Shown here: positions 42,173 through 49,883 of the stretch, one piece after another
How positions within the stretch are numbered: position 1 is the stretch's first letter
Layout of the letters: each line of letters opens with the position of its first letter
Assembly: GCA_004562765.1 (NCBI GenBank)
Contig: SFRL01000007.1
Location: forward strand, 1-64,000
From: a bacterium
GTDB lineage: Bacteria > Bacillota > Clostridia > Lachnospirales > Lachnospiraceae
Length of the DNA: 64,000 bases
Direction: 5' to 3'
Position numbers and translations under genes: made by a program
Notes under the pieces: model-generated
Seen by the model: the letters and a program-made list of their open reading frames with translations, nothing else
What the model was told of the DNA's origin: nothing
The model's database searches: none

Positions 42173-43846
42173 TTACTCCACTGATAAAATATAGTAATAA
42201 ATCGGCTGTCCACCATCATTCACTTCAACTTCAAGATCCTCATATTTTTCCTGAAGCTGATCGGCAAGACTCTGAGCATCCTCCTCAGACACATCCTCGC
42301 CGTAGTAAAGGCTGATAATGCCACTCTCCTCGTCCACAAGTTTTTCTACCATCTCCAGCAGTGTCTGCTCCATGTCAGCGCCAACCGCCAGAATACCGTC
42401 ATCGCCGATACCCATGTAGTCGTTTTCCTTGATCTCCTTATCATCGATCACGGTGTCACGCACGGCATAGGTGATCTGTCCGCTCTTGACATTGCATAAT
42501 TCCTCGGTCATACGCGCAGCATTTTCCTCCGCGCTCTGCTCCGGAATAAAGTTGATCAGTGCACTGATACCCTGAGGGATCGTCTTTGTAGGAACAACAT
42601 AGATCTTCTTTTCCTCGGACAACTGTGCCGCCTGATTTGCCGCCAGAATGATATTTTTATTGTTCGGCAGTACAAAAATATTCTTTGCCGGAACTTTTTC
42701 GATCGCATGCAGGATGTCATCTGTACTGGGATTCATCGTCTGTCCGCCCTCAATGATCACATCCACGCCAAGACCGCTGAAGATCTCGCTTAAGCCCGCC
42801 CCGGCGGAAACACTGATAAAGCCCATCTCCTTGAGCTCTGCCGGTACAGCCTCTGCTTCTGCCTGTGCCTGCTCAGCAGCCACCTTCTGCGCATCCTTGA
42901 TCAGACGTTCCTGATGCTCCTCGCGCATATTGTCGATCTTGATCTTACTGAGAGAACCATGCTTCAATGCCTCCTGGATCGCCAGACCGGGATCATTGGT
43001 ATGTACATGGGTCTTCACGATCTCATCATCCGCGACCACTACGATCGAATCACCGATGGAGGTCAGAAATGCCTTGTACGTTGTCACTTCCTCATCGCTC
43101 AATGGCTTATTTAATACAATGATAAACTCTGTGCAGTAACCGAACTTGATCTCTGCTTCCGTCTCAGCGGAGATCTTTGTAATGCCGCCTGAGGTCTGTG
43201 CCCCCTTAAAGCTGCTGTAATCGATCTCCTTACCCATCAGAGCATCATAGGCACCCTGAAGGACAACGACCAGTCCCTGTCCGCCGGAATCCACAACCCC
43301 GGCCTGTTTCAAAACGGGAAGCATGTCCGGTGTCTTCTTTAACACGCGCTCTGCCTCGTCGATGACCGCCTTGATGAACACCTCGAGATCATCCGTCTCC
43401 TCCACCATGTCAATGGCCTTATCAGCCGCACCTCTCGCCACTGTGAGGATGGTACCCTCCTTGGGCTTCATGACTGCCTTGTATGCTGTCTCGACTGCTT
43501 TGTCACATGCCTCTGCAAGAACAACCGTGTCAAGATGATCATAGTTTGCGATCACCTTTGTAAAACCGCGAAACAGCTGTGATAAGATCACACCTGAGTT
43601 TCCTCTTGCACCGCGCAGTGAACCGGAAGAGATGGCTTTTGCCACAGATTTCATATCCTTTTTTTCCAGACCGCTGACTTCCTTTGCCGCAGCGAGAATG
43701 GTCATGGACATGTTCGTTCCGGTATCCCCGTCAGGCACCGGAAATACATTCAGTTCATTGATCCACTCTTTTTTTGCCTCCAGATTGTTTGCACCTGCCA
43801 GAAACATTTTTGCGAGCAGCGATGCATCTATCTTCTCTGTTCCCAC
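42173..43846 (-). CDS. fakA: DAK2-domain kinase, FakA/YloV family
   Basis: A 557-residue protein. An N-terminal DAK2 (dihydroxyacetone-kinase L-like) domain (VFPVPDGDTGTNMSMTI; LRGARGNSGVILSQLFRG) is followed by a DegV/EDD-like middle and C-terminal region. It is likely the ATP-binding subunit of fatty-acid kinase; the FakB partner is not in this window. A GTG start at 43846 follows GGAGGAAAG. Its place between asp23 and recG is the standard one. Confidence 0.87.
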   Translation of the reverse strand: MGTEKIDASLLAKMFLAGANNLEAKKEWINELNVFPVPDGDTGTNMSMTILAAAKEVSGLEKKDMKSVAKAISSGSLRGARGNSGVILSQLFRGFTKVIANYDHLDTVVLAEACDKAVETAYKAVMKPKEGTILTVARGAADKAIDMVEETDDLEVFIKAVIDEAERVLKKTPDMLPVLKQAGVVDSGGQGLVVVLQGAYDALMGKEIDYSSFKGAQTSGGITKISAETEAEIKFGYCTEFIIVLNKPLSDEEVTTYKAFLTSIGDSIVVVADDEIVKTHVHTNDPGLAIQEALKHGSLSKIKIDNMREEHQERLIKDAQKVAAEQAQAEAEAVPAELKEMGFISVSAGAGLSEIFSGLGVDVIIEGGQTMNPSTDDILHAIEKVPAKNIFVLPNNKNIILAANQAAQLSEEKKIYVVPTKTIPQGISALINFIPEQSAEENAARMTEELCNVKSGQITYAVRDTVIDDKEIKENDYMGIGDDGILAVGADMEQTLLEMVEKLVDEESGIISLYYGEDVSEEDAQSLADQLQEKYEDLEVEVNDGGQPIYYYILSVE

Positions 43847-43858
43847 TTATCTTTCCTC

Positions 43859-44218
43859 CTAATCGATTACTCGTACACCTTCTACGGAAATATTGATCTT
43901 TTTGATCTTCATACCGGTAAATTCTTCTACACGGTATTTCACAGTCTCGATCAGATTGTCCGAAACGGTGTAAATACTCACTCCGTAGGAAACAATGACA
44001 TGAAAATCGATACTGATCTCATTATTGTCGTCAATGGTCACATTTATACCATGCGAGAGATAATCTCTCTTTAATAGCTTCACCAGACCATCCTTCATAT
44101 TCACCGCAGCCATGCCTACGATACCGAAACACTCCACTGCAACAGAGCCTGCATAAGTGGCAATGACATCCGGGTCAATGGTAACAGTACCTAAAGAATT
44201 GGTTAATTGTCCATTCAT
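43859..44218 (-). CDS. Asp23/Gls24 family envelope stress protein
   Basis: A 119-residue Asp23/Gls24 (YloU) protein. Segments are LGTVTIDPDVIATYAGSVAV, ECFGIVGMAA and ISIDFHVIVSYGVSIYTV. The family is linked to cell-envelope homeostasis, but the mechanism is not known. The ATG at 44218 has GGAGG upstream. It is the first gene of asp23-fakA-recG and divergent from rpmB. Confidence 0.9.
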   Translation of the reverse strand: MNGQLTNSLGTVTIDPDVIATYAGSVAVECFGIVGMAAVNMKDGLVKLLKRDYLSHGINVTIDDNNEISIDFHVIVSYGVSIYTVSDNLIETVKYRVEEFTGMKIKKINISVEGVRVID

Positions 44219-44319
44219 AGTCAAACCTCCATATCCGTCATATTCCACTATATTCTATACCATCCCCGGAAAAAAATAAACATATATTTGATTATTTTGC
44301 AATTTTTTTCAAATTATTC

Positions 44320-44348
44320 TTGCATTACATATTTGTATCTGATAAAAT
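44320..44348 (+). promoter_or_regulatory. Promoter of rpmB
   Basis: TTGCAT (44320-44325) and TAAAAT (44343-44348) are spaced by 17 bases. They lie about 60 bases upstream of the rpmB ribosome site in an AT-rich gap. Confidence 0.7.
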
Positions 44349-44416
44349 GTCCTAGTATGAGTTTGAAGAATATCGCTTCAAGCTACTTTTGGAAACCAGA
44401 CAAGGAGGTGCAAGTC

Positions 44417-44602
44417 ATGGCAAAATGTGCAGTATGTGGAAAAGGCGCTCATTTCGGAAACAATGTGAGCCATTCTCATAGAAGATCAAACAGAATGTTC
44501 AAGTCAAACATCAAGTCTGTTCGTTGCAAGGTAAACGGAGGAACCAAGACACAGTATGTTTGTGCTAGATGTCTGAAGTCAGGAAAAGTTGAGCGCGCTT
44601 AG
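44417..44602 (+). CDS. rpmB: 50S ribosomal protein L28
   Basis: A 61-residue zinc-type L28 with the Cys pairs CAVCGKG and CARCLKSG and the core GNNVSHSHRRSNRMF. AAGGAGGTG precedes the ATG at 44417; codons upstream in frame are leader. It is divergent from asp23 and ends in a strong terminator. Confidence 0.97.
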   Translation: MAKCAVCGKGAHFGNNVSHSHRRSNRMFKSNIKSVRCKVNGGTKTQYVCARCLKSGKVERA

Positions 44603-44620
44603 TTCATTTTTCAGAAATTC

Positions 44621-44654
44621 AAAAAAGAAGCTGATACGTTCAGCTTCTTTTTTT
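44621..44654 (+). terminator. rpmB terminator
   Basis: GAAGCTGA pairs with TCAGCTTC around a five-base loop and is followed by T8 on plus. A6 on the left allows function in both directions. Confidence 0.85.
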
Positions 44655-44705
44655 GTTTATGCACGCGCTTAAGGAATCTTCCCACTGCGTGGGCCCCTCC
44701 TTTAG

Positions 44706-44852
44706 CTATGAGCAAAATAGCTGGTATCCGATCAGAAGCAGCGCGCCGGCAAGTATCACAAGGAGCACGGTGCTCTTGATAAACAGCGTGATCAGTATAC
44801 CGAGTGCCACGCAAAATAAGGAATATCCGATCAGCCTGCGCAACGCTTTCAC
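44706..44852 (-). CDS. Small two-helix membrane protein (48 residues)
   Basis: A 48-residue product of a GTG-initiated frame: a short Lys/Arg-rich start, two hydrophobic helices (LIGYSLFCVALGILITLFI and VLLVILAGALLLLIGYQLF) with a short polar loop, and a terminal Cys-Ser. Similar tiny two-helix proteins are common in this bacterial family, but no function is known to me. The GTG at 44852 has a purine-rich GACGGGG in front; a TTG three codons on is another possible start. It begins 13 bases after the ytfJ terminator, so its expression route is unclear. Confidence 0.55.
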   Translation of the reverse strand: MKALRRLIGYSLFCVALGILITLFIKSTVLLVILAGALLLIGYQLFCS

Positions 44853-44863
44853 CCCCGTCAACG

Positions 44864-44898
44864 AAAAAAGCATATACTGTTATATAGTATATGCTTTT
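44864..44898 (-). terminator. Terminator after gerW/ytfJ
   Basis: A perfect 13-base stem (AAAAGCATATACT with AGTATATGCTTTT) with a seven-base loop is followed on the minus strand by a T run. It lies nine bases after the ytfJ stop. Confidence 0.8.
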
Positions 44899-44906
44899 CT
44901 CTCTTA

Positions 44907-45329
44907 TTATGATTCTTTGTTGACGGAAGCGTCGAGCATTTCACTCATTTCCCTGCCCGCTTTCTCCTTTGCTTCTGCCTCAATATGGTCATTGTCCTTC
45001 TTTGTGAACTTGTCTACAAACTCCGGCACCATATCGAGGATCTTTGTGATACTGTCCTGATTTTTGACGTTCACCAAGCGTGTCGTACCGTTCTGGATCA
45101 CAAGCACCGCCGAAGGCTGGATCCGTCCGCCCATACCACCGCCGGCATTATTGGAATGCTCTTTCGCGAACGCGCCTGCGCCGACACCAAAACTCACATC
45201 CACCAACGGAAGGATGATCGTATCCCCAATGTGGATCGCATCGCCCACAACCGTCTTTGAGGAAATAAAACTGTCCATTCCTTTGAATAATGATTCTACC
45301 GTTGAACGAAAATTACTGTTTTCTCCCAT
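44907..45329 (-). CDS. ytfJ: GerW/YtfJ-family sporulation protein
   Basis: A 140-residue GerW-type protein with the family core SKTVVGDAIHIGDTIILPLV, SFGVGAGAF, a Gly-rich loop and RIQPSAVLVI. In Bacillus, YtfJ (GerW) is made in the forespore and needed for normal germination; the gene lies beside ytfI, which is DUF2953. The same pairing is seen here. A terminator follows. Confidence 0.9.
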   Translation of the reverse strand: MGENSNFRSTVESLFKGMDSFISSKTVVGDAIHIGDTIILPLVDVSFGVGAGAFAKEHSNNAGGGMGGRIQPSAVLVIQNGTTRLVNVKNQDSITKILDMVPEFVDKFTKKDNDHIEAEAKEKAGREMSEMLDASVNKES

Positions 45330-45376
45330 AGTTATTGCCTCCTGTACCTAATCTCGTTTTCTTACTTTATATATTT

Positions 45377-46198
45377 TTATCTTTTCTTTAAGATTTTTCC
45401 GATGATCTTTCTGATATCCCGATCCAGCAGCAAGCGCAGTCCGACGATCAAAACATGTATGGTCCGCACATGTCCCCGCACGTCCATCCAGCCTCGCAGA
45501 TAAAGCTGCTCCGTCTCAAAGTCCGGTATGATCCGGCAATGTTTCCCATAGGAAAACGGACAGATACTCAATGCTGCTGTCGCATATCCGGTGTTGGCGG
45601 GATCTCCCAGCGAAAAGCTCAGATCCGCCCGCACACGCCGCGGTCCGAAATGCCGGAGCAGATAACGGATCTCCGACAACAGATGACGAAGTGCGCGCCG
45701 GTTTCCTTCGTCCGTAAACTCTGCATGAAACTGCTCAAGCATGCCGCGTATGTCTCTGCCTGCCGCATTTTTTTCTTTGCGCTTCGAGGATTTCAGGCGC
45801 TTTTTTCCTTTGTTCTGTGCTTCCTGTTCCGCTGTTTCGGTCTGTGGTTCCGCCTGCAGAGTACCTTGTGTCTGCGGCCCGGCCGGCTGTTGACCGTTTT
45901 CAGGCTCCTGTTCGGTTCCTGTCGTTCCTTCCGTTTCTGCCTGCGGGATTTCCGGAGGCTTCTCTCTCCGCTTTTGCTTCCCACGCCGTTTTTTTCGCTC
46001 CTTCTTCGGAAAAACCTGAATGCCGAAGATCTTCACCCGATATGATAGCTCTTCAAGTTTACCGGAGTCGCCCTTCACCCATACATGGTACGGTATCGGC
46101 ACAAACAAAACAAGTAAAACCAGAACGAAAAACAATCCCAATATACCAAGCAGGAGCAGACCGATGATCTTTAAGATCAAAAGCACGATTCCTAACAT
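45377..46198 (-). CDS. DUF2953 membrane protein (YtfI-like)
   Basis: A 273-residue protein with one N-terminal membrane region (about 1-33), a highly basic and Gln/Glu-rich linker (about 60-150; KKERKKRRGKQKRREK) and a C-terminal DUF2953 domain (about 155-273; LLRHFGPRRVRADLSFSLGD). It resembles YtfI, whose gene neighbours ytfJ in Bacillus. Its precise role is unknown. It overlaps the preceding hypothetical gene by seven bases. Confidence 0.8.
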   Translation of the reverse strand: MLGIVLLILKIIGLLLLGILGLFFVLVLLVLFVPIPYHVWVKGDSGKLEELSYRVKIFGIQVFPKKERKKRRGKQKRREKPPEIPQAETEGTTGTEQEPENGQQPAGPQTQGTLQAEPQTETAEQEAQNKGKKRLKSSKRKEKNAAGRDIRGMLEQFHAEFTDEGNRRALRHLLSEIRYLLRHFGPRRVRADLSFSLGDPANTGYATAALSICPFSYGKHCRIIPDFETEQLYLRGWMDVRGHVRTIHVLIVGLRLLLDRDIRKIIGKILKKR

Positions 46199-46539
46199 AA
46201 CAGACCGTCCTCTCTGGTATTGCGCCAGTTCTTTTTGAAAAATTCCCGCAGTTTAAAATCTCCCTGCACAGCATAAATACCACTCACGATCTCGCCTGCG
46301 AGCATGAGTGCTTCCTCATAATTTCCCGCCAGTCCGATCACGACCAGATCTCTTCTGGGATAATAACGTTGTCTGACAACCTTTATATTTATGATATCGA
46401 TCAGATTGTCCGGATTGGCAGAGAGGGTCAGCAGATATTCCGCTCCCCAGATACTGCGCCTGTTTACTTTTCGGATGATTCGCTTTTTCCTGCGTGGGCT
46501 GATGCTTTTCCCGACAAACAGGTCATCGTACCATATCAT
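46192..46539 (-). CDS. Conserved-looking hypothetical protein
   Basis: A 115-residue soluble protein that starts MIWYDDLFVG and is basic in its first 35 residues (SPRRKKRIIRKVNRRS), followed by alternating hydrophobic strands and a predicted helix (YEEALMLAGEIVSGIY). No family is recognised. It is placed between the NUDIX and DUF2953 genes and overlaps the latter, so it is part of the same transcript. Confidence 0.6.
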   Translation of the reverse strand: MIWYDDLFVGKSISPRRKKRIIRKVNRRSIWGAEYLLTLSANPDNLIDIINIKVVRQRYYPRRDLVVIGLAGNYEEALMLAGEIVSGIYAVQGDFKLREFFKKNWRNTREDGLLC

Positions 46540-46560
46540 ATATTATCCTCATAAATCAAA

Positions 46561-47013
46561 CTACCAATACTTATGACTGCCCCACAGATTACTTTTTTTC
46601 AGATCCAGATACTCATTGTATGCTTTCTCCAGGATCTGCTTTTCATTGTTAAATTTTAACAGATGATACGCTTCGTGATATTTGTAATAACCGGAATCCA
46701 CGAAAAATTCCTCACGTTGTGGCTTACTGTAATAGCTGTCGCCCATCATCAGATACCAGTGCACTTCCTTCTGCACGATGTCCTCCGGAACGTTAAAAGT
46801 ATACTGACTTTTACCTACATACTTGATAATGGAAGCTTCTACCCCGGCCTCCTCCTTCACCTCACGGGCCGCTGTCTCCTTGTACTCCTCGCCGTTTTCC
46901 ACGGTGCCTTTCGGCAGTACCCAGCCCTCGTACTTGTTCCGGTAATTCTTGTAAAGTAACAGTATCTTTCCACGGAATATTACCACACCACCACAACTGG
47001 TTGCCTCGATCAT
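46561..47013 (-). CDS. NUDIX hydrolase
   Basis: A 150-residue NUDIX protein. The box is present as GTVENGEEYKETAAREVKEE, with the catalytic Glu pair, near residues 36-57. The substrate (nucleoside diphosphate derivative) cannot be deduced. It is preceded by AGGAGG and by a promoter whose -35 box lies in the end of the PBP gene, so it starts its own transcript with the downstream sporulation genes. Confidence 0.88.
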   Translation of the reverse strand: MIEATSCGGVVIFRGKILLLYKNYRNKYEGWVLPKGTVENGEEYKETAAREVKEEAGVEASIIKYVGKSQYTFNVPEDIVQKEVHWYLMMGDSYYSKPQREEFFVDSGYYKYHEAYHLLKFNNEKQILEKAYNEYLDLKKSNLWGSHKYW

Positions 47014-47057
47014 TGCAATTCCTCCTGATGTGGTTTAAAAATTAATAATCATGGAAT

Positions 47058-47086
47058 AGTATACTCTTATTTAAAGTACGTGTCAA
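47058..47086 (-). promoter_or_regulatory. Promoter of the NUDIX-ytfJ transcript
   Basis: On the minus strand TTGACA (47081-47086), inside the last codons of the PBP gene, and TATACT (47058-47063) are spaced by 17 bases. Confidence 0.75.
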
Positions 47087-48554
47087 ACACAGTCTTTGCA
47101 ATTGGCACACCAACGGTGCTTCCGCTTCCTGCTCCTTCCACAATGACCGCGATCGAAACGGGCGAATAGCCCTTTGCATTTGCGTAACCGACAAACCATG
47201 CATGGCTGTCTCCCTTATTCGTACCGAACTCTGCAGAACCGGTCTTTCCTGCCGCTGTATATTTTTCGGATGCAAGTGCGGATGCCGTTCCTTCCTTCAC
47301 CACAGTCTTCATCATACCGCGCAGCGCCTTTGCCTCACTCTCCGTCATCAGTCGACCATAGGTAGAAGGCTCATAGCGTTCCACCTCGCTGCCGTCCGAA
47401 TTCTCCACCCGCTGAACCAGATAAGGATTCATCAGCACACCGTCATTCTGGATCGCAGAGACAATGAGCGCCATGTGAAGCGGACTCACAAGCGTTTCCC
47501 CCTGACCGATCGCCGTTGCCATCACCGCGCTGTCACTTGCTCCCGGCTGCAGGGAAAACCTGCTCTTGCTGCTGGCAAATTCCGTGGGCAGGCTCTTGTT
47601 GAACAGCAGATCCTCACAGGTATCGGCGTAGCTCTTCAGATCCAGCGTCAGTCCGATATTTGCAAAGGAACTGTTGCAGGATTTTGCCATTGATCTTTTC
47701 AAGTCCACCTCGCCGTGCACGGAATTACCAAAACAATGCAGCGTATAGCTGTCTGCCGTGATGCTTCCGGTACAGTCATAGCTGTAATTTTTGTAGGTCT
47801 TTGGATGCTCCCTGATATATTCCAGAGCCGTCACCAGCTTAAACGTGGAACCTGGAGGATACAATCCCTGACTCGCCCGGTTCAAAAGCACGGAATTCTG
47901 GTCGTCATTTGCCAGGATCGCATCCCAGTTTGACACGATCGTATTTGGATCGAAATCCGGTTTTGATACCATTGCAAGGATCTTTCCGGTATCCGGTTCC
48001 AGGACGACCACCGCCCCCTTCCGGTCCCCCAGTGCCTCATAAGCCGCCTGCTGAAGATCGTCATTCAGCGTCGTCACCAGCGTGTCACCCTGATTTTTCT
48101 TGCCCTCGATCTCATTGACAACTCGTTCAAGGATAAAGGAGTGAGAACGCAGCAATTGAAAGTTATAGCTTGACTCCAACCCCGCCTTTCCGTTATCCGC
48201 ATATCCGATCACATGTGCATATTTCCTGCCCTGCGGATATTTCCGTGTCTCATTTCCGTCTGCATCCGTTTTTGTTGTGGCAAGCAGCGTCCCGTCATCC
48301 GTCACGATGTCGCCGCGAATGATGCGCTTTGCAAACGTATCAAGCCTTGTATTGTACGGGTTATTGATAAACTGCTCGCTGCGCGCCACTTGAAAATAAG
48401 TAAAGTAAACGATCATTGCCAGAAAAATGCCAATAAAGAAATAGGCGATCACAGCAAATTCTTTATTTTTGTCACGCTTTCGCGTGTTCCTGTCTGTCTC
48501 CTGCAGCCGTTCGTTTTCTTCTGCGGCTGCCCTTGTGACTGTTCTTTTTTTCAT
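47067..48554 (-). CDS. Penicillin-binding protein, peptidoglycan transpeptidase (class B)
   Basis: A 495-residue class B PBP. A short charged cytoplasmic tail and one membrane anchor (about 33-53) are followed by a dimerisation region and the transpeptidase domain with all three motifs: STFK (in YPPGSTFKLVT, about 237), SCN (in AKSCNSSFA, about 290) and KTG (in AGKTGSAEFG, about 435). It cross-links peptidoglycan with its FtsW/RodA partner, encoded immediately upstream. Its first 28 codons lie inside the end of that gene in another frame. It may serve elongation, division or spore cortex. Confidence 0.92.
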   Translation of the reverse strand: MKKRTVTRAAAEENERLQETDRNTRKRDKNKEFAVIAYFFIGIFLAMIVYFTYFQVARSEQFINNPYNTRLDTFAKRIIRGDIVTDDGTLLATTKTDADGNETRKYPQGRKYAHVIGYADNGKAGLESSYNFQLLRSHSFILERVVNEIEGKKNQGDTLVTTLNDDLQQAAYEALGDRKGAVVVLEPDTGKILAMVSKPDFDPNTIVSNWDAILANDDQNSVLLNRASQGLYPPGSTFKLVTALEYIREHPKTYKNYSYDCTGSITADSYTLHCFGNSVHGEVDLKRSMAKSCNSSFANIGLTLDLKSYADTCEDLLFNKSLPTEFASSKSRFSLQPGASDSAVMATAIGQGETLVSPLHMALIVSAIQNDGVLMNPYLVQRVENSDGSEVERYEPSTYGRLMTESEAKALRGMMKTVVKEGTASALASEKYTAAGKTGSAEFGTNKGDSHAWFVGYANAKGYSPVSIAVIVEGAGSGSTVGVPIAKTVFDTYFK

Positions 48555-49863
48555 CCGATACTTCGTCCTCTCTGATGATATAAAGTCCCTGAATCACTGC
48601 AAATATGATAAAGGTTGACAAAAGTGAGCTGCCTCCGTAGCTTACCAGCGGCAGTGTGACACCTGTGGAAGGGATGAATTTGATCACTCCTCCGATCGTC
48701 AAAAATACCTGAAATCCGTAAACCGTTCCCAGACCGAGCGCGATCAGTTTATAAAACTGATTATGGATCTGCATTGCGATGTTCAAAAACATCAGATAAC
48801 AACTCGCGCACACTAAGATCACACAGATTGCAAATACACCGCCAAGCTCCTCCGAGATCGCCGCAAAGACAAAATCCTCATCGGCGACCGGTATCTTGTT
48901 CGGCATTCCCCCATACAGACCCAGGCCGAACCATCCGCCGGTTCCGATCGCAAAGAGCGACTGGCAGATCTGATAACCCTTATCATCAATGACCGACAGC
49001 GGATCCCTCCATGCCACCACACGCACCTTCACGTGTGAAAACAGCTTGTAGGCGATCACAGCCGCAAGGGAGCCGGCTGCCGCTCCAAGTCCCAGATACC
49101 CCGGATTTTTTGTCGCCACATACAACATGACCAGATACGTAATAAAAAATATGGATGCACTTCCGAGATCTTTGGATACGACCAGCACCAATACATGTAC
49201 CGCAGCCAGTATTGTCGTGATCACCACCTGCCTGAATGTAACCGAATGGTAAAACATCGCGGCGACAAAAAAGACAAACAGGATCTTGATAAATTCAGAA
49301 GGTTGCAGACTGACGGAACCGAATGTAAAGGACAGCTTTGCTCCATAGTCTGTTTTTCCCGCCACCGCCACCAGCACCAGCAATGCAATGCCGACGGCAG
49401 CATAGAGATATGGCAGCTTATGAAGGAAGTGGATATGCCGGATGAAAAACGGCACAAGCAGCATGACAAGTGTTCCTATGACCGCAAATGTAAACTGGCG
49501 GACTGCTTTTTCCTCACTCAGTCGCGTCAATATGATAAAACTGATGACGAGGAGCATGCACAGATTGTTTGCCACAAGTCTGGATGCCTTTTTGTACAGG
49601 AAACGGTAAATGAGCTGAATTGCCCAGATCAAAAGTTCCTGCACCACAAAAAATGCCAGCACCTGTATCTCCTGTTTCACCGCAAAGATCACCAGATAGG
49701 CGTCCAGATGGATCAGAAACAGAAAACCTTGCTGCCTGCGCAAAATATGCTTCTGACGCTCCGGTGAACTGGATTTCTGCAGCACGGAAAAACACTCATA
49801 GGTGTAGCATGCAAACAGGATCATCATCAGATATTTTGATACTTCCGTAATAATCGTAACCAT
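48472..49863 (-). CDS. FtsW/RodA/SpoVE-family peptidoglycan polymerase
   Basis: A 463-residue SEDS-family glycosyltransferase with about ten to twelve membrane helices. Family segments are FGSVSLQPSEFIKILFV, QSLFAIGTGGWFGLGL, NKIPVADEDFVFA (containing the catalytic Asp region) and GVTLPLVSYGGSSLL. It polymerises lipid II with the class B PBP encoded next. The Arg/Lys-rich tail (SHKGSRRRKRTAAGDRQEH) overlaps the PBP start by 83 bases. The Lachnospiraceae cluster form precludes a firm FtsW/RodA/SpoVE choice. Confidence 0.92.
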   Translation of the reverse strand: MVTIITEVSKYLMMILFACYTYECFSVLQKSSSPERQKHILRRQQGFLFLIHLDAYLVIFAVKQEIQVLAFFVVQELLIWAIQLIYRFLYKKASRLVANNLCMLLVISFIILTRLSEEKAVRQFTFAVIGTLVMLLVPFFIRHIHFLHKLPYLYAAVGIALLVLVAVAGKTDYGAKLSFTFGSVSLQPSEFIKILFVFFVAAMFYHSVTFRQVVITTILAAVHVLVLVVSKDLGSASIFFITYLVMLYVATKNPGYLGLGAAAGSLAAVIAYKLFSHVKVRVVAWRDPLSVIDDKGYQICQSLFAIGTGGWFGLGLYGGMPNKIPVADEDFVFAAISEELGGVFAICVILVCASCYLMFLNIAMQIHNQFYKLIALGLGTVYGFQVFLTIGGVIKFIPSTGVTLPLVSYGGSSLLSTFIIFAVIQGLYIIREDEVSDEKKNSHKGSRRRKRTAAGDRQEHAKA

Positions 49864-49883
49864 AAAATTCCTCTCTTATTCGG

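Noticed and set aside
44611..44814. 67-codon minus frame next to rpmB
   Set aside because: It runs through the rpmB terminator and the small membrane ORF in another frame, with no hydrophobic or family pattern.
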